Shown: positions 1 to 12,564, counted from the first letter of the stretch. The stretch: DNA of 64,000 nt from Dermatemys mawii (GCA_007922305.1 ML677358.1:12665343-12729342); one strand, 5' to 3'. Notes: generated by a model not told the origin, from the letters alone. Program-made: numbers and translations.

Positions 1-129
1 TCTGGCCAGCTGGCAGCACTCTGGGAGGATGATTTTCCCATCTCTGTGGAAGTGCAGCAGAAAGGTAGCAGGCAAACGTGGGGGGTTTAAATGCTGAACC
101 GATGTGCACAGACTGAGAAGTGAGAGGTT

Positions 130-228
130 TATTGCAGGAGTAGGCGGGTAAGATTCTGTGGCCTGCATTGTGCAGGAGGTCAGACTAGATGATCATAATG
201 GTCCGTTCTGACCTTAAAGTCTGAGCCT
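130..228 (+). mobile_element. CR1 LINE 3'-end fragment
   Basis: The segment carries the conserved CR1 tail of reptile genomes: a 'gattctgtggcctgcattgtgcagga' type stretch followed by 'ggtcagactagatgatca' and 'ttctgaccttaaagtctga'. Only the extreme 3' untranslated end is present, as expected of 5'-truncated CR1 insertions. It has no coding capacity. Confidence 0.8.
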
Positions 229-2000
229 ACAAGGGACCAGGCAGAGAGCAAGAAAATATGGCCCTGGTGGAGTTTGGGGAAGGCACTGAAGTACTATCAG
301 CACCTGAGTTAATTCGCCTGCCTCCACATTGCAAAGGGGTCTGTTTGCCAGCCTGAGCGAAAGTGGAGCCAGGTTCTAGCCTATATCTCTAGCCAGACCA
401 GCTAACTCAGGTTTAAAGCATGTATATGGACAGTAGCTGGGCAAGGGGCCACACCTGAATAAGAACCTGGGTTAACTTTGCAGTGAAGACAGACCCTCAA
501 AGAATGGGAAGATCTCCTTGGCCTAGGTCAGCAATCCTAAATCCTACAGCATCAAAGATCCATTCCTACCACCGGTAAAGACCTTGTAATTACTCCCAGA
601 CCTGATGCCATGAGACCACATGAGATGCTACCAAGGGGATGAATGCTCGACCTGCTGACGTGTGGAACTGGGAGGTTCAGCAGCCCAGAAGGAGTTATAA
701 ACAGGGAACAGCACAAAGACTGAACAAATCCACCCGACAAACCCAGACATGAATCTCTCTGTACAGATTTACATCAAGCCCATCTTCCCCTCTCTGTCAT
801 GATAACTAGACGGGTGTTGGCTGTTTTAAGAACTTGTTTGGAAAAGAGCGCGTCACCCCCATAACCATGGTCACACAGGGGACATTAAACCACAAACCCC
901 AGGCTGACGTATACCCTGGCCTGGCACAATTCACTTCACATTCATGGAAAGGGAACAAACCATCTGTGGTTCTGTGATGTGTAAAAGCCAACTGTTCAAA
1001 GCCATCCCCTCCCCACTGTCCCTGAATTTGGCCCTGTGCTCTGAGAAAGTGCTCATTTTCCCACTGACACAAACAGGCCGGTGCTGTGATAGTTTTCACA
1101 CGTCCTGCGTTATCTGGAGGACTCGTCAATGGGATAGTCCTAGTCAACTCCCTCAGCTAGCTCATAAGAATGTTGGGGGCTTCACCCAGAGCACGCTGAA
1201 TGACCCATGGGATGGATCTGCCGACCACCTTTCCCTTGGGAGGTTAAACAGGTCTCATCTGTAGGCAGTTTTTCCTGCTATGCCATCTACATTTCCCTTT
1301 ACGTCATTCCATCCCTTCATGGCTGTAAAGCGTAAATATATTTCTATTACCACTGACATCAAGATGCTCAATGGGACTTTCATTATCAGAAATAGTTAGC
1401 ATACCGCAGCTGTACCTACACTGATGCATTTGTCATCTCAAGCATAACATTTGCTCCTTAGCATGCATCTCATTTTACAGGGTGCAGTTGTCATGCATTT
1501 CCTCAATCCCAACCACTTAAAACCCTTTACACATTCCTTGATCCATGTGCTCGTAAAAGTCACTTGGCACGTGGATTTTTTTTAACTGACCCTATCTAAA
1601 CATCAAAATCAAAGCTTTTTTAGTCACAGAACCATAGATTTCTCATTTTAGCTCCTTAAATGCTTATGAATATTGCTGTGTAGGATGAGTTGTTCTTCCT
1701 TCAACATATAAATAAAAACCCTGGGTGTATCTGTAAGCTTGCGTGTGAGATGTGACATATGCAAAATGTGACATAATTAACAGAACTGAAGAGCAACCCA
1801 TGGACACCATTAAGCCTATAAAAATGAACCCAGGTATCTTATTAACAGCAACTATTGGAAAGTAGGTACAATTTTAAAAATACCTTAGAAACACTTGGCC
1901 AACGATGCCAGCAGAACTTTCTCTTTTAAAATACAAACATTCAAAGGGGTATTTTGCTTTGTGGGGGAAACATTCCTACGTTCATTTACCAAAGCGCAAA
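229..2000. other. No gene or repeat recognised
   Basis: Moderately AT-rich DNA with short chance open frames on both strands (longest about 113 codons, 806-1147 minus). I see no splice-flanked exon, RNA gene or repeat here. Confidence 0.6.
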
Positions 2001-2101
2001 AGGCCAGATTCTAGTCTCAGTCACACCAGTATAAATCCAGAATAACACTAATGGATAAATAAATCGCTGGACTGACTCTGGATTTACATCAATTTAACTC
2101 A
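2001..2101. repeat. Short foldback repeat (GGCC-ended palindrome family)
   Basis: It begins 'aggccagattctagtctcag', continues 'cacaccagtataaatccag' and returns as 'ctggatttacatcaatttaactc'. The two halves are imperfect reverse complements. The same plan recurs many times in the window (for example 11,757 and 60,404). Confidence 0.6.
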
Positions 2102-3424
2102 AGCTTTCCAAGAGACATACTCCTGATGACATGCTCTTCCTCACTATGGTATTCAAACTCCTACTCCAGCCCCTGCTAGACCTGTTGTATTGATATTTAC
2201 TGACTTATTGACTCCAAAGGGCTTTCGATCAGGCACTTAGTGCTTGCCTCAGTATCTCTGCTCAAGTTCACTTTTAATGGCCTGATCCCATTAATGACAA
2301 TGGAAAGACTCATGAGATGGATGAAGTTGTAGGTGTTTAGGAGTAAATCTTCCCATCTGGCCAGGAAAATTAGAAAATCCAAACTGTTTACCCTACCAAC
2401 TGTATTTTTTCCTAGTACAAAAACGCCAGATCTAGGCTACAACAGAAAGTTTCCAATATGTTTGTGTTTTAGAATTCAGATATAATATACTGAGTCTCCT
2501 CTCATTCATGCTGTCATAATTCAGGAATAACTCTCAGTGCAGCTCCTTCAGTGTAAAATGGATGAAAGGGGAAAGTTAAGCGTACGGTACACCTCACCTA
2601 GTTTATGCTTTATTTCTATTCTATAATAATAGCCTGGGTTAGACTGTTAGTTAGATGTGCACACTCCCCTGATCGCTGCTAGATTTGTATTTTATGTTTA
2701 GAGTTGGATTTTATGACTACGCATTGTCAAATCACTGTTGTCATTTGCAGTTCCATTTACAGAATGTACCTTGCGATAATACACAAAACTGTTAGCTCCC
2801 AAGGGAGAGATCCCACATTTATATTCCAAGAGAGAGTTCCCTCTGACTGATGCAGTCAGTGACATTTTGTCAAAACCGCCTCTTTGAAACATGTATATTT
2901 TTTACAATAGATTCTATACTCATGAATATTCATGTTGGTTTATTTACATGACAGTGTGGTAAACTCTCCAAAGCATATTAATTTGCAATCAATGACCTTT
3001 AAATTACCTAACAACAAGAGCAGAATCACACAACGTCTTCCATGTTAAAAGAATCTAAGTTATTTTCATTAGCAAGGATCACTCATGGATGTGTGGTATC
3101 CAGGTGATCAATCCATTTTTGAAAGGTACTTATTATTATTAAATGGGGCTTTACTATTTAAAAACAAATACAAACTATTTAGTAATGCACACAATAGTAT
3201 TGCAATGTACAAACTAAACAGTGTAAATGATTACATGTTAGTGATTTACTATGCAGTATTGGCAAATAATAAGATTAAAAGCAGAAGACGACAACTTCCT
3301 AATTGTATTCATGTATTATGTATTCATATCTTATAACCAGTTACTTAGTCTAGATATGAAAATTAAGGAACCTACATTGTATCTGATATTATAAATAATG
3401 TATTTAGGATATTAAAGTTAATGT
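2102..3424. other. No gene or repeat recognised
   Basis: AT-rich sequence, with only short open frames and no recognisable repeats. Confidence 0.55.
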
Positions 3425-3540
3425 GATTTATGCACATGCTTAACTTTGGTGAACGTTGGGGAAAGGGGGACAGAAGACCTGAACAAATGCTTAACATTAA
3501 GCAGGTGCTTAAGTGCTTTGCTGAATCAGGGTTTTAAATC
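3425..3540. repeat. Degenerate foldback repeat
   Basis: 'gcacatgcttaacttt' near the start and 'gcttaacattaagcaggtgcttaagtgctttgctgaatcaggg' near the end match the 'aagcacttaagcatgtgcttaac' subtype of the palindrome family, in decayed form. Confidence 0.45.
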
Positions 3541-4485
3541 ACTCAGTCATCTGGTCACAGAATAGTTTTTCCAACAGATGTATTTCAATCTTCACATATG
3601 CCTGATCTTTAGTAACCAGAGGATTCAGTATTTGCAGCTGTCTGTGTAGCTTTGATACATTATTTAATACAATATTAATCAAATATTCCAACCATAAATG
3701 ATCCATATGACTGAAACTTCAGCCCCCGTGCTCCTATCTGTACATATGGATAAGAAGGTTCTTCTGGGTTTGCGGCCCACAGATTGGGAGGGATAGAGTA
3801 GAGAGGGCCAGGAGGCATCTGCAGATTCTTCCCCACTTCTCACAAATCAATGGAGCATAGTAACTTTTACATATTTCCCCTTATTGCGTGAAACTTCCCT
3901 AGGAGTGGTTCCGGAGCAGCTATAGGAGAGCAGAGTCCCAGCAGCGTGACTCCTGTAGGAAGCAAGCATGCTGTCCAGCGATAGCAGGGAACAAAGAAGG
4001 GAAGGGAGCGGTCAACAGTCCACTGAGAAGATGCCATTTGCCTCTGGTGGATCCCCCATCCAACAGAAGAACTAGAGGGAAACTCCATGTGTGCATACAC
4101 ACCATTCTGATAACCTGTACTGGGAGATCTCGACATAAAGAAGCATCAGACCTTAGGGTTATAACACTGCAGAGCTTTGTATCTTCCTGTAGAGTGGATT
4201 TCTCTTAAACCTGATTTGATTTATATAAGATAAATTGCTATGAATGTTTACCATGGAACATGCTGTCCATACCACACATGCTGTATGAGGTTTATATGAC
4301 TGCAGATGCAGCACCTATGACCTGGAGTGAGGCAGGAAATAGGAAAGCAGGAATAGACAGGGGTCTGGGATAAGGAGGAGAGGAACCAGGAGCAAGCAGG
4401 AATGCAGGACTCAGGAGTCAGGTAAGCAGGAAAGGTCCATAGTGGCTGGCAGGCAGGACCAGGGATTCCTCTCCTTGCTCAGGTC
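3541..4485. other. Intergenic stretch with an AGCAGGA-rich patch
   Basis: Mostly undistinguished DNA. At 4,328-4,460 the plus strand is purine-rich with repeated GCAGGA/CAGGAA words, and the MITE at 4,486 follows directly. After the MITE the sequence is pyrimidine-rich with 'ccagccaatcaggggtgctgg'. The MITE may therefore have inserted into an older repeat, but I cannot name it. Confidence 0.4.
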
Positions 4486-4777
4486 AGGTCTACACTACCT
4501 GCCGGATCGGTGGGTAGTGATCGATCTATCGGGGATCGATTTATCGCGTCTCATCTAGATACGATAAATCGATCCCAGAACAGTCTCTCTGTCGACTCCA
4601 GAACTCTACCGCTGAGTGAGGCGGAAGTGGAGTCAATGGGAAAAAGGCAGAGGTCAACTCGCCGCCATGAGGACACCAAGGGAAGTCGACCTAAGATACG
4701 CCAACTTCAGCTACGCTATTCGCCTAGCTGAAGTTGCATATCTTAGGTTGACCTCCACCCCGGCTTCATGTAGACCT
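4486..4777 (+). mobile_element. Non-autonomous DNA transposon (MITE) with two internal hairpins
   Basis: The ends are inverted: 'aggtctacactacc' at the left and the complement of 'aggtctacat' at the right. Inside are two hairpins. One spans 4,531-4,576 around 'gggatcgatttatcg' and its complement. The other spans 4,689-4,752 around 'aacttcagctacg' and 'ctagctgaagtt'. There is no coding capacity. A second copy lies at 19,962-20,242 in the opposite orientation. The 'gtctacac' end resembles other hAT-like elements in the window, but I could not define a clean target duplication. Confidence 0.8.
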
Positions 4778-5725
4778 CGCCTCAGATAACTTATTTCCTC
4801 TGCCTCTTCCTGGCTTATATAGAGCACCCCAGCCAATCAGGGGTGCTGGATATTTTCCCCAATCAGGAGCTTCAGGGGCAGAGCCATTTGTGAGCTAGCA
4901 AATCACTGGTTCCCCTCACCAGTTGCTCAGGTGAGCTGCGGGATGGTCATTGTGGCCGAAGCACTGCCTGGAGACCCATGGGCCCAGGTTTGAGGCCACA
5001 TGTCTAGCTGCAAACATCTTCTTAAGTTCAGTTGAATTCAGTAGGACTTTAAAGACAGCCCTGAACAGAGATCCTTTCCTGGGTCGGGACAATGGTAAGA
5101 CCCTCAATTCAGCGTTTAGAGTTCTTCCTGGAATGGACTGTACCATGCCAGTTAGCTGATAAATACTGTTCACAGAGCTGACATCCTTGAGTTGCTGGGG
5201 CAGAACCAAGATTATAAACAGAAAGAAACAGTTACATTTCATGTGCATTAAATAAGAAGAAACACGATCAATGTTTGCCAAATGAGAAAGGACAACATCA
5301 GCTGGGGAAACTACGGTGAAGCTTTTAAGACGATGACAGAGGTAGAAGGGAAGTCTCTCTTCAGCCAAATAACCTGGCATGTACTTCCAGCAGGAGATAA
5401 AAGATTAAAGAACCTTTTTTCCCCTGAAGCAACAGATGAAAAATAAGATGAATATTAATTACTAATGTGTCTATTCATAAATGCCAGGTGCAGAATTGCA
5501 GTAAAGAGCATGAGAACTAGAAGTGCTAGTAACTGATGGAGTTTATGATCTAACAGGCACCACCAAAAGTCCATTAGGTCATTCATACAACTGGAGGGTT
5601 AATTTAGATGGGAAAATGCTCTAAAATGGTAGAGGCATGTCCACAGTATTTATAATACCAGTGAACATCAGAGTGCACACTGAGCAAGTTAACCTGGAAG
5701 TTCATAAGTACAGTATGGGCATAAT
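4778..5725. other. Intergenic; long chance open frame on minus strand
   Basis: A minus-strand frame of 154 codons (4,916-5,380) is open. It contains a hydrophobic stretch (CFFLFIILVL), but no known domain or homology is evident. A random 64 kb window is expected to contain a couple of frames this long, so I do not call a gene. Confidence 0.5.
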
Positions 5726-6106
5726 TAGAGCTGGGTGAAAAACAGAATTTCCATCCTGTAGAAAAGTCTGAGATTTCAAAATGTGGTTTTGTACCAAATT
5801 GGGATGGCAAAATAGAAATTTAGGAATTTTTCATGAAACTAAATATTCCTAAATATTTCATTTCAGAAAGATCTAAATATTTCCCATTGCCTTTGTTTCA
5901 ACTTTATGCTATATAATTTACAACATTATAAACATAAGTTTATTGTATAATGTTACTTTTAGGTTACAATGATAAAGTCAAAATGAAATGTTTCACTAAC
6001 ATCCCATAAAAATGTCAGTGAAATCAATACATTCCCACAAAATATTTTGATGTAATTCTATTTTCAGTAGAAAATTGTTCGGTCTGAAAATCTTTGACTA
6101 GCTCTA
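5726..6106. mobile_element. TA-flanked inverted-repeat DNA element
   Basis: The left end 'tagagctgggtgaaaa' and right end 'tctttgactagctcta' are inverted copies (tagagct-g-gt-c-aa), bounded by TA on both sides. The AT-rich interior has no coding frame. Another full copy lies at 28,277-28,618 and a one-ended fragment at 41,670-41,737. TA flanks would fit a Tc1/mariner-type non-autonomous element, but the superfamily is not certain. Confidence 0.7.
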
Positions 6107-6955
6107 GACAAAAATCTTCATGTTAAACACAAACGGTGAAAGGCACTTCTGGGCAACACAACTTCCTGGGATTCCAGCAGTTGAAGATTCTTAAGTACCT
6201 AAGGATTATGAACCTTACTGACAGAGTGGATACAACCTTCGGCGATGAAGGCAGACCCCATGCCTGCCAGGTGCTCTCTCTAAATGTCAGGTCTGAGCAT
6301 TACCAAGTGTGAACAATACAAAGCAAATTCTTCTGTGTTTAAAGTTCAGCCATTCTCTTTATATATACTCCTGGAATGTGCTGAAATAAAGCAAAGGAAA
6401 ACCATGCAGAGAGGCAGCTCAGAGCCACAAATGACTTCAGTTAAATGTCAGAACTGGAAACAACTACGGTTTGCTTACCAACCTTTAACACATGCATGTG
6501 CACACACAGGCTATTATATATATTTATATGTATATATACACTGGCCCAAATTCTCCAGTCTGCTTTGCAAGTAGTATAAAGTGGCCTTACACCAGCCTGA
6601 GATCCCAGCTGAGAATTTCCCTTGGACAGAGGAAATCTATGCTACTGCCAGATATCTCCCTCTCCCCTGCGTAAAGGGGGATAAAGGGACATATCGGAGG
6701 GCTTGGCTAAGCTGAGCTCTGCTCTGCTATGCCTGATCTTCTGCTGACTTTAGGAACCTTACACCTGCAGCAGAAAACAAAAGTAAAACCCTTCCTTCTG
6801 TAAGATGTCCCAGGACCAGGCAGCCCAGGATCAGAGATCACAGCCACTCCTTGCCTCCTACACCTGAGCAAGATTCAGCATGGATAGAGGTTTATCATTT
6901 CATAGTATTTTAACATGCTTGTTGATTACTCTTGCAGGCAGAATATTTTGGTTTT
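6107..6955. other. No gene recognised; small AT microsatellite
   Basis: Contains an alternating AT/TA tract at about 6,513-6,539 next to a short CA run. Otherwise plain sequence. Confidence 0.5.
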
Positions 6956-7027
6956 GGGCCTGATCCAATGGACGTTGAAGTCAATGGGAGCCTTTTCACT
7001 GATTCCAATGGTTGATGGGTCAGGCCC
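6956..7027. repeat. Foldback repeat, 72 bases
   Basis: It starts 'gggcctgatccaatgg' and ends 'gggtcaggccc', with 'gaagtcaatgggag' in the middle. The ends are nearly perfect reverse complements. This is a compact example of the palindrome family. Confidence 0.75.
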
Positions 7028-7349
7028 TTTGAGTGCATTTCAGAAATATCAAGGAATTTGCTGTTTTAACTGAATGTCACCCCTGATTTCACAGTAGTCG
7101 TGGCGTAGTACTCGTAGCACAGGTTTGGGGAGAACAATGTTCACGTGTCTCATTAGGGGGCTAATTACTGTTTGTTAAGCACTCTGAAAATGAAAAGCAC
7201 TAAGCATGAATCAGGAGAGATTTCTGGTCCATATAGACATTATTTGAAATATTCATATTAATTACTCTTTTCACTGAACATAGAAGGAGGTCCGTTCCCA
7301 ACATTTAGGGAGAGCAGACTTCACACTGCCAAGGTGCTAATCACTTGGG

Positions 7350-7476
7350 CCTTCATACAGCAACAGCAAAGCACTTTAGTGCCACTGCTCACATGCGTGA
7401 AGTTAATCACAGGGTTAAGTGCTTTGCTGGATCAAGGCCAGAGTGCTTAGCACTTTGCAGGATCAAGCCCTGAAAG
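7350..7476. repeat. Foldback repeat
   Basis: 'gcaaagcactttagtgccactgctcacatgcgtgaagttaa' pairs imperfectly with 'ggttaagtgctttgctggatcaaggcc'. A second arm-like unit, 'gcttagcactttgcaggatcaagccc', follows at once. Confidence 0.6.
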
Positions 7477-8147
7477 CAGAGACTAGTTTTCCTCTGTTCT
7501 GAAATGCAAAGGAAGACCAATGTCAGGACATAAACTAATACTGATGCTTCATTGAGATGGAACAAGTTGGTTCATTTCTGCTTTCCTAAACAAGCCCATC
7601 TGTGTGAGGGATGCACAGGAGCAAGTTTACTTAGACAAAATATTTCCACCATAACCAGCCTAACAATGTTTAAATAAAACTATAATTCGTCAAGTACAGG
7701 GTCCTTATGCAAGGACAGGAGAAGAGCAGAAAGCACGCTGATTTCACCATGCAAATTTAATTTACCTGGGGAGGACTTGGATACCATGGAGCTAGGATAG
7801 TTTTAAAAAACCCATCCTGGAATGTAGGAATTGGCACACTGGATCACACTAACACGGTCACCTACTCCAGGATCCCAGCACCACCAGTGGTCACGTTCCA
7901 GATGCCTCAAAGGAGGTGCTGTAGACATTTATGAGATAATCTGTTTGGAACGAGCTCCCCCTAAATATCCATCAAAATTACACATTTTCCTTTTGAAAAC
8001 TCTCCTTTGTTGTGAAGGCTACAAAAGCCTTGCCATTGGCTAGGTTGCAGGTATGCTGAAACCACAGCCTATCATGCCAACCAATGTGGCCTTATAGTTT
8101 CCTTGTACTCTCCCCCATTGATCTGTCTGTATCCATCTATTGTCTCT
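7477..8147. other. No gene or repeat recognised
   Basis: Plain sequence with short chance frames only. Confidence 0.5.
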
Positions 8148-8270
8148 TGTCTTAGACTGTAAGCTCTTTGGGGCAAGGACCATCTTTACGTTCTGTGTTT
8201 GTACAGAAGAGACATTCTAGAGCTCCTAGGCATACAGTAATACAACTAAATAATAATAATAATAATCTCC
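8148..8270 (+). repeat. Ancient SINE/LINE 3'-tail copy ('gtaagctctttggggca' family)
   Basis: 'gactgtaagctctttggggcaaggacc', then 'gtgtttgtaca', 'gctcctaggcatacagtaatacaa' and an AAT microsatellite at 8,248-8,266. Related tails occur at 31,725, 41,740, 45,255 and 51,683, and inverted at 46,960 and 58,750. In the last two the tail lies next to a MIR-like core, so this looks like the 3' end of an old CORE-SINE or L2-like family. Confidence 0.7.
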
Positions 8271-9286
8271 TGCATCCCCGCAGGAAAGTATCCTCTTAAC
8301 TCCCCATAGTTAGACGCTGGCTTAAACCCTGAAGTAGGAGGTTTATATCCCTTTCAAAACTCTTGGTTATTTACTATTCTAACTCAGGATATGCTTATGA
8401 TCCAGATAAATGTCTAGTCCCTTTTGAATCCTGCTAAACTCTTGGCCTTGATGATCTGTTGTGGCAATACATTCCATGTGCTAATTGCACATTGCATGAA
8501 GCAGTATTTCCTGTTGCATCCAACCAACCTGCTGATTGGTTGATTAATGTCCTGTGTCCTTTAGTATAAACAAATAGCTGGCCTCTGGGTATAATTTTGA
8601 AAACTCTCTGCTAAAGAAGGATACAAAAGGAAGTGTTAGGCAATGCAAGGACCACTGTAGAGAGCCTGGCTGCTGAAAGATCTGTAAACATTACCCAGAC
8701 TACACTCAGTGATATGAAAAGCATGAATCACATTCTTACCCAGCTACACAACCCAAGACTCTAAAGGATCCTGCTAATTATTTCTAAGGACTTTTAATAT
8801 TACTGTCCCTAAATTTGATTAAAGACCACTCTAAATCCTTTCAACTGAACATCATTAGAGCAAGCTGGCTTGATGGGGCAATAAAAATGTTTTCTGTTTC
8901 CCATCGACTAATCATGGCTCTTGTTCTGTAAAATGTGCTATGTTTTAACATCACATAGGGCTCTTCCTTTGCTAAACTGGGGGAGCTGTGATAGAGGGTT
9001 CAATAAGCATATGACTCTCCTCTTTGCTGATCAAATTAAGACTATTTAAAACTCTGTGCTTTAGGAGGACAGCAGGCTCCAATGAAGAAGTGTTAAAATC
9101 TCCAACTGTTCTAAACTGAGAAGCAGGACGGGGGTGGAATTACATAATTTGAAACCATTGCAAAATGTGAAAGGCAGGTTAAGTCAACAGCAGTGTAGAA
9201 TGTTAAATTTCCCCATCTTCTTTACAAGAAATGTGTCGGTCCTAGGGCAGAGAATTTTTCCAGTATAAAACTGATACACTCTAGCG
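8271..9286. other. No gene or repeat recognised
   Basis: Undistinguished AT-rich sequence. Confidence 0.5.
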
Positions 9287-10004
9287 CAGAGGTTCCCAAA
9301 CTGTGGTCTATGGACCACCAGTGGTCCGCGAGCTCCATTCTGGTGGTCTGTGGATACTTCCCTATAAGGTGTATGCCTGGGCAGCCGCACATGAGAGAAT
9401 AAAGGGCCACCTACCTAATTAGTGGAGCCACACAGGCGTGGCTCCACTAATTAGGTGCCTGGACCCTGGAGAAGACACACATGTAAGGTGAGGTGGTGGC
9501 CTTGAGCAGGGTGGTTTGATTTAAGGGGGTAGGTGGGAGGGGCAGTGAGGTGAGACGAGGGGATGTGGGAACTTGGGATGTGCAGGGCTGCGGCGGCCAG
9601 AGAAAGAGGTGACTTTCCCCAACTCCAGAGCTGCGGCTGCTGGGGAAGAGACCCCCCTACTTCCCAGCCCCAGCTCCAGGGCTGTCAGAACAGGGGAGAG
9701 ACCCCCCTTCTTCCCAGCCCCAGCTGAGGGGGCTGCTGCAGCGGGGAGAGAGGGAGAGACCCCCGCTTTCCAGCCACAACTCTCATCCATCGCATTAGAA
9801 AGCTAAGACCCCTGATATTAAAATATGAATTGTGTGCTTTGATTTGTAGAACACAAAATGTTAACCATTATTGCTTTCCCCCAAAGCGCTTTACAATAGC
9901 AAGCCAATGGTACAAACAGCATTTGGAAAGATCATTCAGTGATCCGCCGAGACCTCAGCAGTTTTAAAGTGGCCTGCGAAAGAAAAGAAGTTTGAGAACC
10001 ACCG
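9287..10004. mobile_element. hAT-type non-autonomous transposon, 718 bases
   Basis: The left end 'cagaggttcccaaac' and the right end (complement of 'cggtggttctcaaac') are hAT-like inverted termini. The flanking 8-mers ctctagcg (9,279) and ctctagag (10,005) match at 7 of 8 positions and read as a target duplication. Inside is a perfect 19-base inverted repeat with a 6-base loop (9,413-9,431 and 9,438-9,456). A GC-rich block of about three 50-base subrepeats follows (9,627-9,785). The interior frames are subrepeat artefacts, not transposase. Confidence 0.85.
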
Positions 10005-10689
10005 CTCTAGAGCACGTTTATATAGAGTGCTCATCATTTGGAGCTGGATCACAGCCTCCAATGGTGATTCCTTTAGGAAGGGGCTCAGAGAGGCAGTTTC
10101 CAAGAGGATACAGTCACGGTCTTCCCCCCCAGTTTTGCCACAGGAAAACAGGGTTTGACTCCATGAGATAAGCTGTAAGGCTCTATTTCAAACTTGTCTG
10201 ATCTGCAGGCATCTCTGCACATCCCAGAGGAGCAGCAGAAGGCCAAGGCAATCTATATGGAGTTCCCAGGCCTTCGCAATGATAACAGGGCCCTAGCCCC
10301 TTCTCATCATGCAGCACAGCTCCTTGGCAGTACGGCTCTAATGGAACTACACTAGCAGGCACTCCCCCTGCCATGGCTGCTCCCAGCCTTTCCCCAACCT
10401 TGCATTTTACTATATTATTTCTTCCAGGTAACCTCTGTGAAGTCAGAGGGCAAACAGCGTGTGTGTCTACAACACGCCACCCCACTCTGGCCTGTCTCTA
10501 TCCAAATTACAGCAAATCCCATCCTCACTCCCCCATTCCACGGTCAGGTCCCAACCAAAACGAGCTCCTTCCAAGGGGTCTTGGAAAGAGGGAAGAAGGA
10601 GATAGAACAGTACCACGCAGGCTCAAGACACCTTCTCCTGAGCAGGAGAGGAGAGAGCCAGGTGCAGTGAATTTTCTTTGTGCATGGAT
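10005..10689. other. No gene recognised
   Basis: Slightly GC-richer than average, with overlapping short open frames on both strands. No splice-supported exon. Confidence 0.45.
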
Positions 10690-10697
10690 CTAGATAG

Positions 10698-11599
10698 CAG
10701 GGTGGATTTGATTTAAATCATGATTTAAATCTCTAGTCAGGAAGACTTGATTTAATCATGAATTTCTACATAAAAGTGCATTCTCGTTGGTTGTTATAAC
10801 CTTAATACTATTCTTCACAACACAGAGGCAGATGAGACCCAAACTGGATCTCTTTTACAACCTGCTTCCAATATAGGTTTTCCCTTCTAGAGAGAGATTG
10901 GTACAGTAGATCTCAAATCAATGAAGGCTACACTCAGAAATAGCTCAAGACTTCTGGAATATGCTACTCCAACAGTTTTATTTTTATTTCTATTGCCTGT
11001 CCCTCCCTTCTCACATTTATCTCCAGACTTCTTGTCCAGATCTATTCTGCCCCCAACAATCTTCTTTTCATTGAACTTTTTGAAACTTTGCACTTTTAGA
11101 GAGAGGTAAGGGATTGACTCTGTGTACACAAATTTGCAGAGGGACAATAGGGTTGCGGTCTGTTATTTCTCACCTCTTTATATTATTTATTTTGTTATTT
11201 AAATTATTTTTGCTGTTAACAAGCATGTTATCTCTGGAGACACAAATCCACAGTTTGAGAACTGCAAAACTAAATATCTCTGATGGTGTCTTCTAGACTG
11301 AGCACTGAGTCCCAGTGGGTAGATAGAAAGATTAATTTAAATAATCTGTACAGAAGCCCCTGGAGCCCTATAAAATTGGGTTCCTAATTCATGAACTATT
11401 GGAACTCATTTACAAAAATTTTCTTAAATATTCCATGAATATATTGTCTCATACTATAGAATTAGAATTTATAATCCCTATTGCAAGATGAGAGATCATT
11501 GAGCTATAATATATCTATCTTTAGATAGTTTTTCCCCTCGAAAAGCAATTCAAATTAAAAAAATCCATTTTTTTAAATCATTGATTTTTATCCACCCTG
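10698..11599. mobile_element. hAT-type non-autonomous transposon, 902 bases
   Basis: The left end 'cagggtggatttgatttaaatc' and the right end (complement of 'cagggtggataaaaatcaat') are inverted. A perfect 8-base target duplication, ctagatag, flanks it at 10,690-10,697 and 11,600-11,607. AAATC/GATTT words dominate both ends. The interior has no transposase-like frame. The duplication fits the nTnnnnAn pattern of Ac-type hAT elements. Confidence 0.9.
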
Positions 11600-11756
11600 C
11601 TAGATAGCATGAACTGTCCCATTGTTAGGAGCTGGTGGTCTAGGTCCTACTGAGTGGGAATTTTGTTTGAGTAAGGATTGCAGGATTCGGCCTTTTGTGT
11701 TATGCTGGGGTAGGATGGAGTAAGATTATATGATTTAACATAATCAAATAATGGAT

Positions 11757-11861
11757 CAAATTTTCCTCTGGCTTACACCAGTGTAAATCCAGAGTGATTC
11801 CATTTAAATCAATATCTACAGAGTCACCCTGGATTTCCACCAGGGCAACAGAATTTGGCCC
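11757..11861. repeat. Foldback repeat
   Basis: 'ggcttacaccagtgtaaatccagagtgattcc' pairs with 'gagtcaccctggatttccaccagggcaac'. The end reads 'aatttggccc'. Member of the palindrome family. Confidence 0.7.
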
Positions 11862-12248
11862 AAAACATGTATCCCATGAAGCTGTTGCAGTGAAGAAAAT
11901 TTTAAATATACCAGACCCCTGAGCGATCGTTTTCTTCGTTCTAATGTAGATTTTTCAATTTTATAAATCAATTAAAAAAAGACAGACACCCATTGCAGAG
12001 AAAATGTAAGTGTAAGTAATAGCTTTCCTCGACTACAGATAGCCATGCCCCAAAACCTGTATTAAATTAACACGGAGTGCCTTAAACCAACAGAGCCTTA
12101 AAAAGGGTTCAGAAAATATAGTCCAGGAACAAACTGTTCCTGTGCATCTCTCTTTCCTCTCATGCCTTTAACTTCACACTATGCCATTGCCTCTTTGAAG
12201 CCCGGCTGCACAGAGTGGATCTTTTACACCATGCAGCGTAACATCACT
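11862..12248. other. No gene or repeat recognised
   Basis: AT-rich, without structure that I can support. Confidence 0.5.
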
Positions 12249-12256
12249 GGCTAGAT

Positions 12257-12564
12257 CAGAGGTAGGCAACCTATGGCACGGGTGCCAAAGGCGGCACGCG
12301 AGCTGATTTTCACTGGCACTCACACTGCTCGAGTCCTGGCCACCGGTCTCGGGGCTCTGCATTTTAATTTAATTTTAAATGAAGCTTCTTAAACATTTTA
12401 AAAACCTTATTTACTTTACATACAACAAAAGTTTAGTTATCTATTATAGATATAGAAAGAGACCTTCTAAAAACATTATAATGTATTACTGGCACGGGAA
12501 ACCTTAAATTCGAATGAATAAATGAAGACTGGGCACATCACTTCTGAAAAGTTGCCAACCCCTG
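12257..12564. mobile_element. hAT-type non-autonomous transposon, 308 bases
   Basis: The ends 'cagaggtaggcaacc' and 'gttgccaacccctg' are inverted, and a perfect 8-base duplication ggctagat flanks the element (12,249-12,256 and 12,565-12,572). The interior, with 'ctatggcacgggtgccaaaggcggcacgcgag' near the left end and AT-rich DNA later, matches a hAT repeat family I recognise as common in turtles. Non-coding. Confidence 0.9.

Noticed and set aside
4916..5380. 154-codon minus-strand open frame with a hydrophobic stretch
   Set aside because: A couple of frames this long are expected by chance in 64 kb. There is no domain, splice or codon evidence.
9521..9806. Pro/Ala-rich frames of 77-89 codons
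   Set aside because: Subrepeats within the hAT element at 9,287-10,004.
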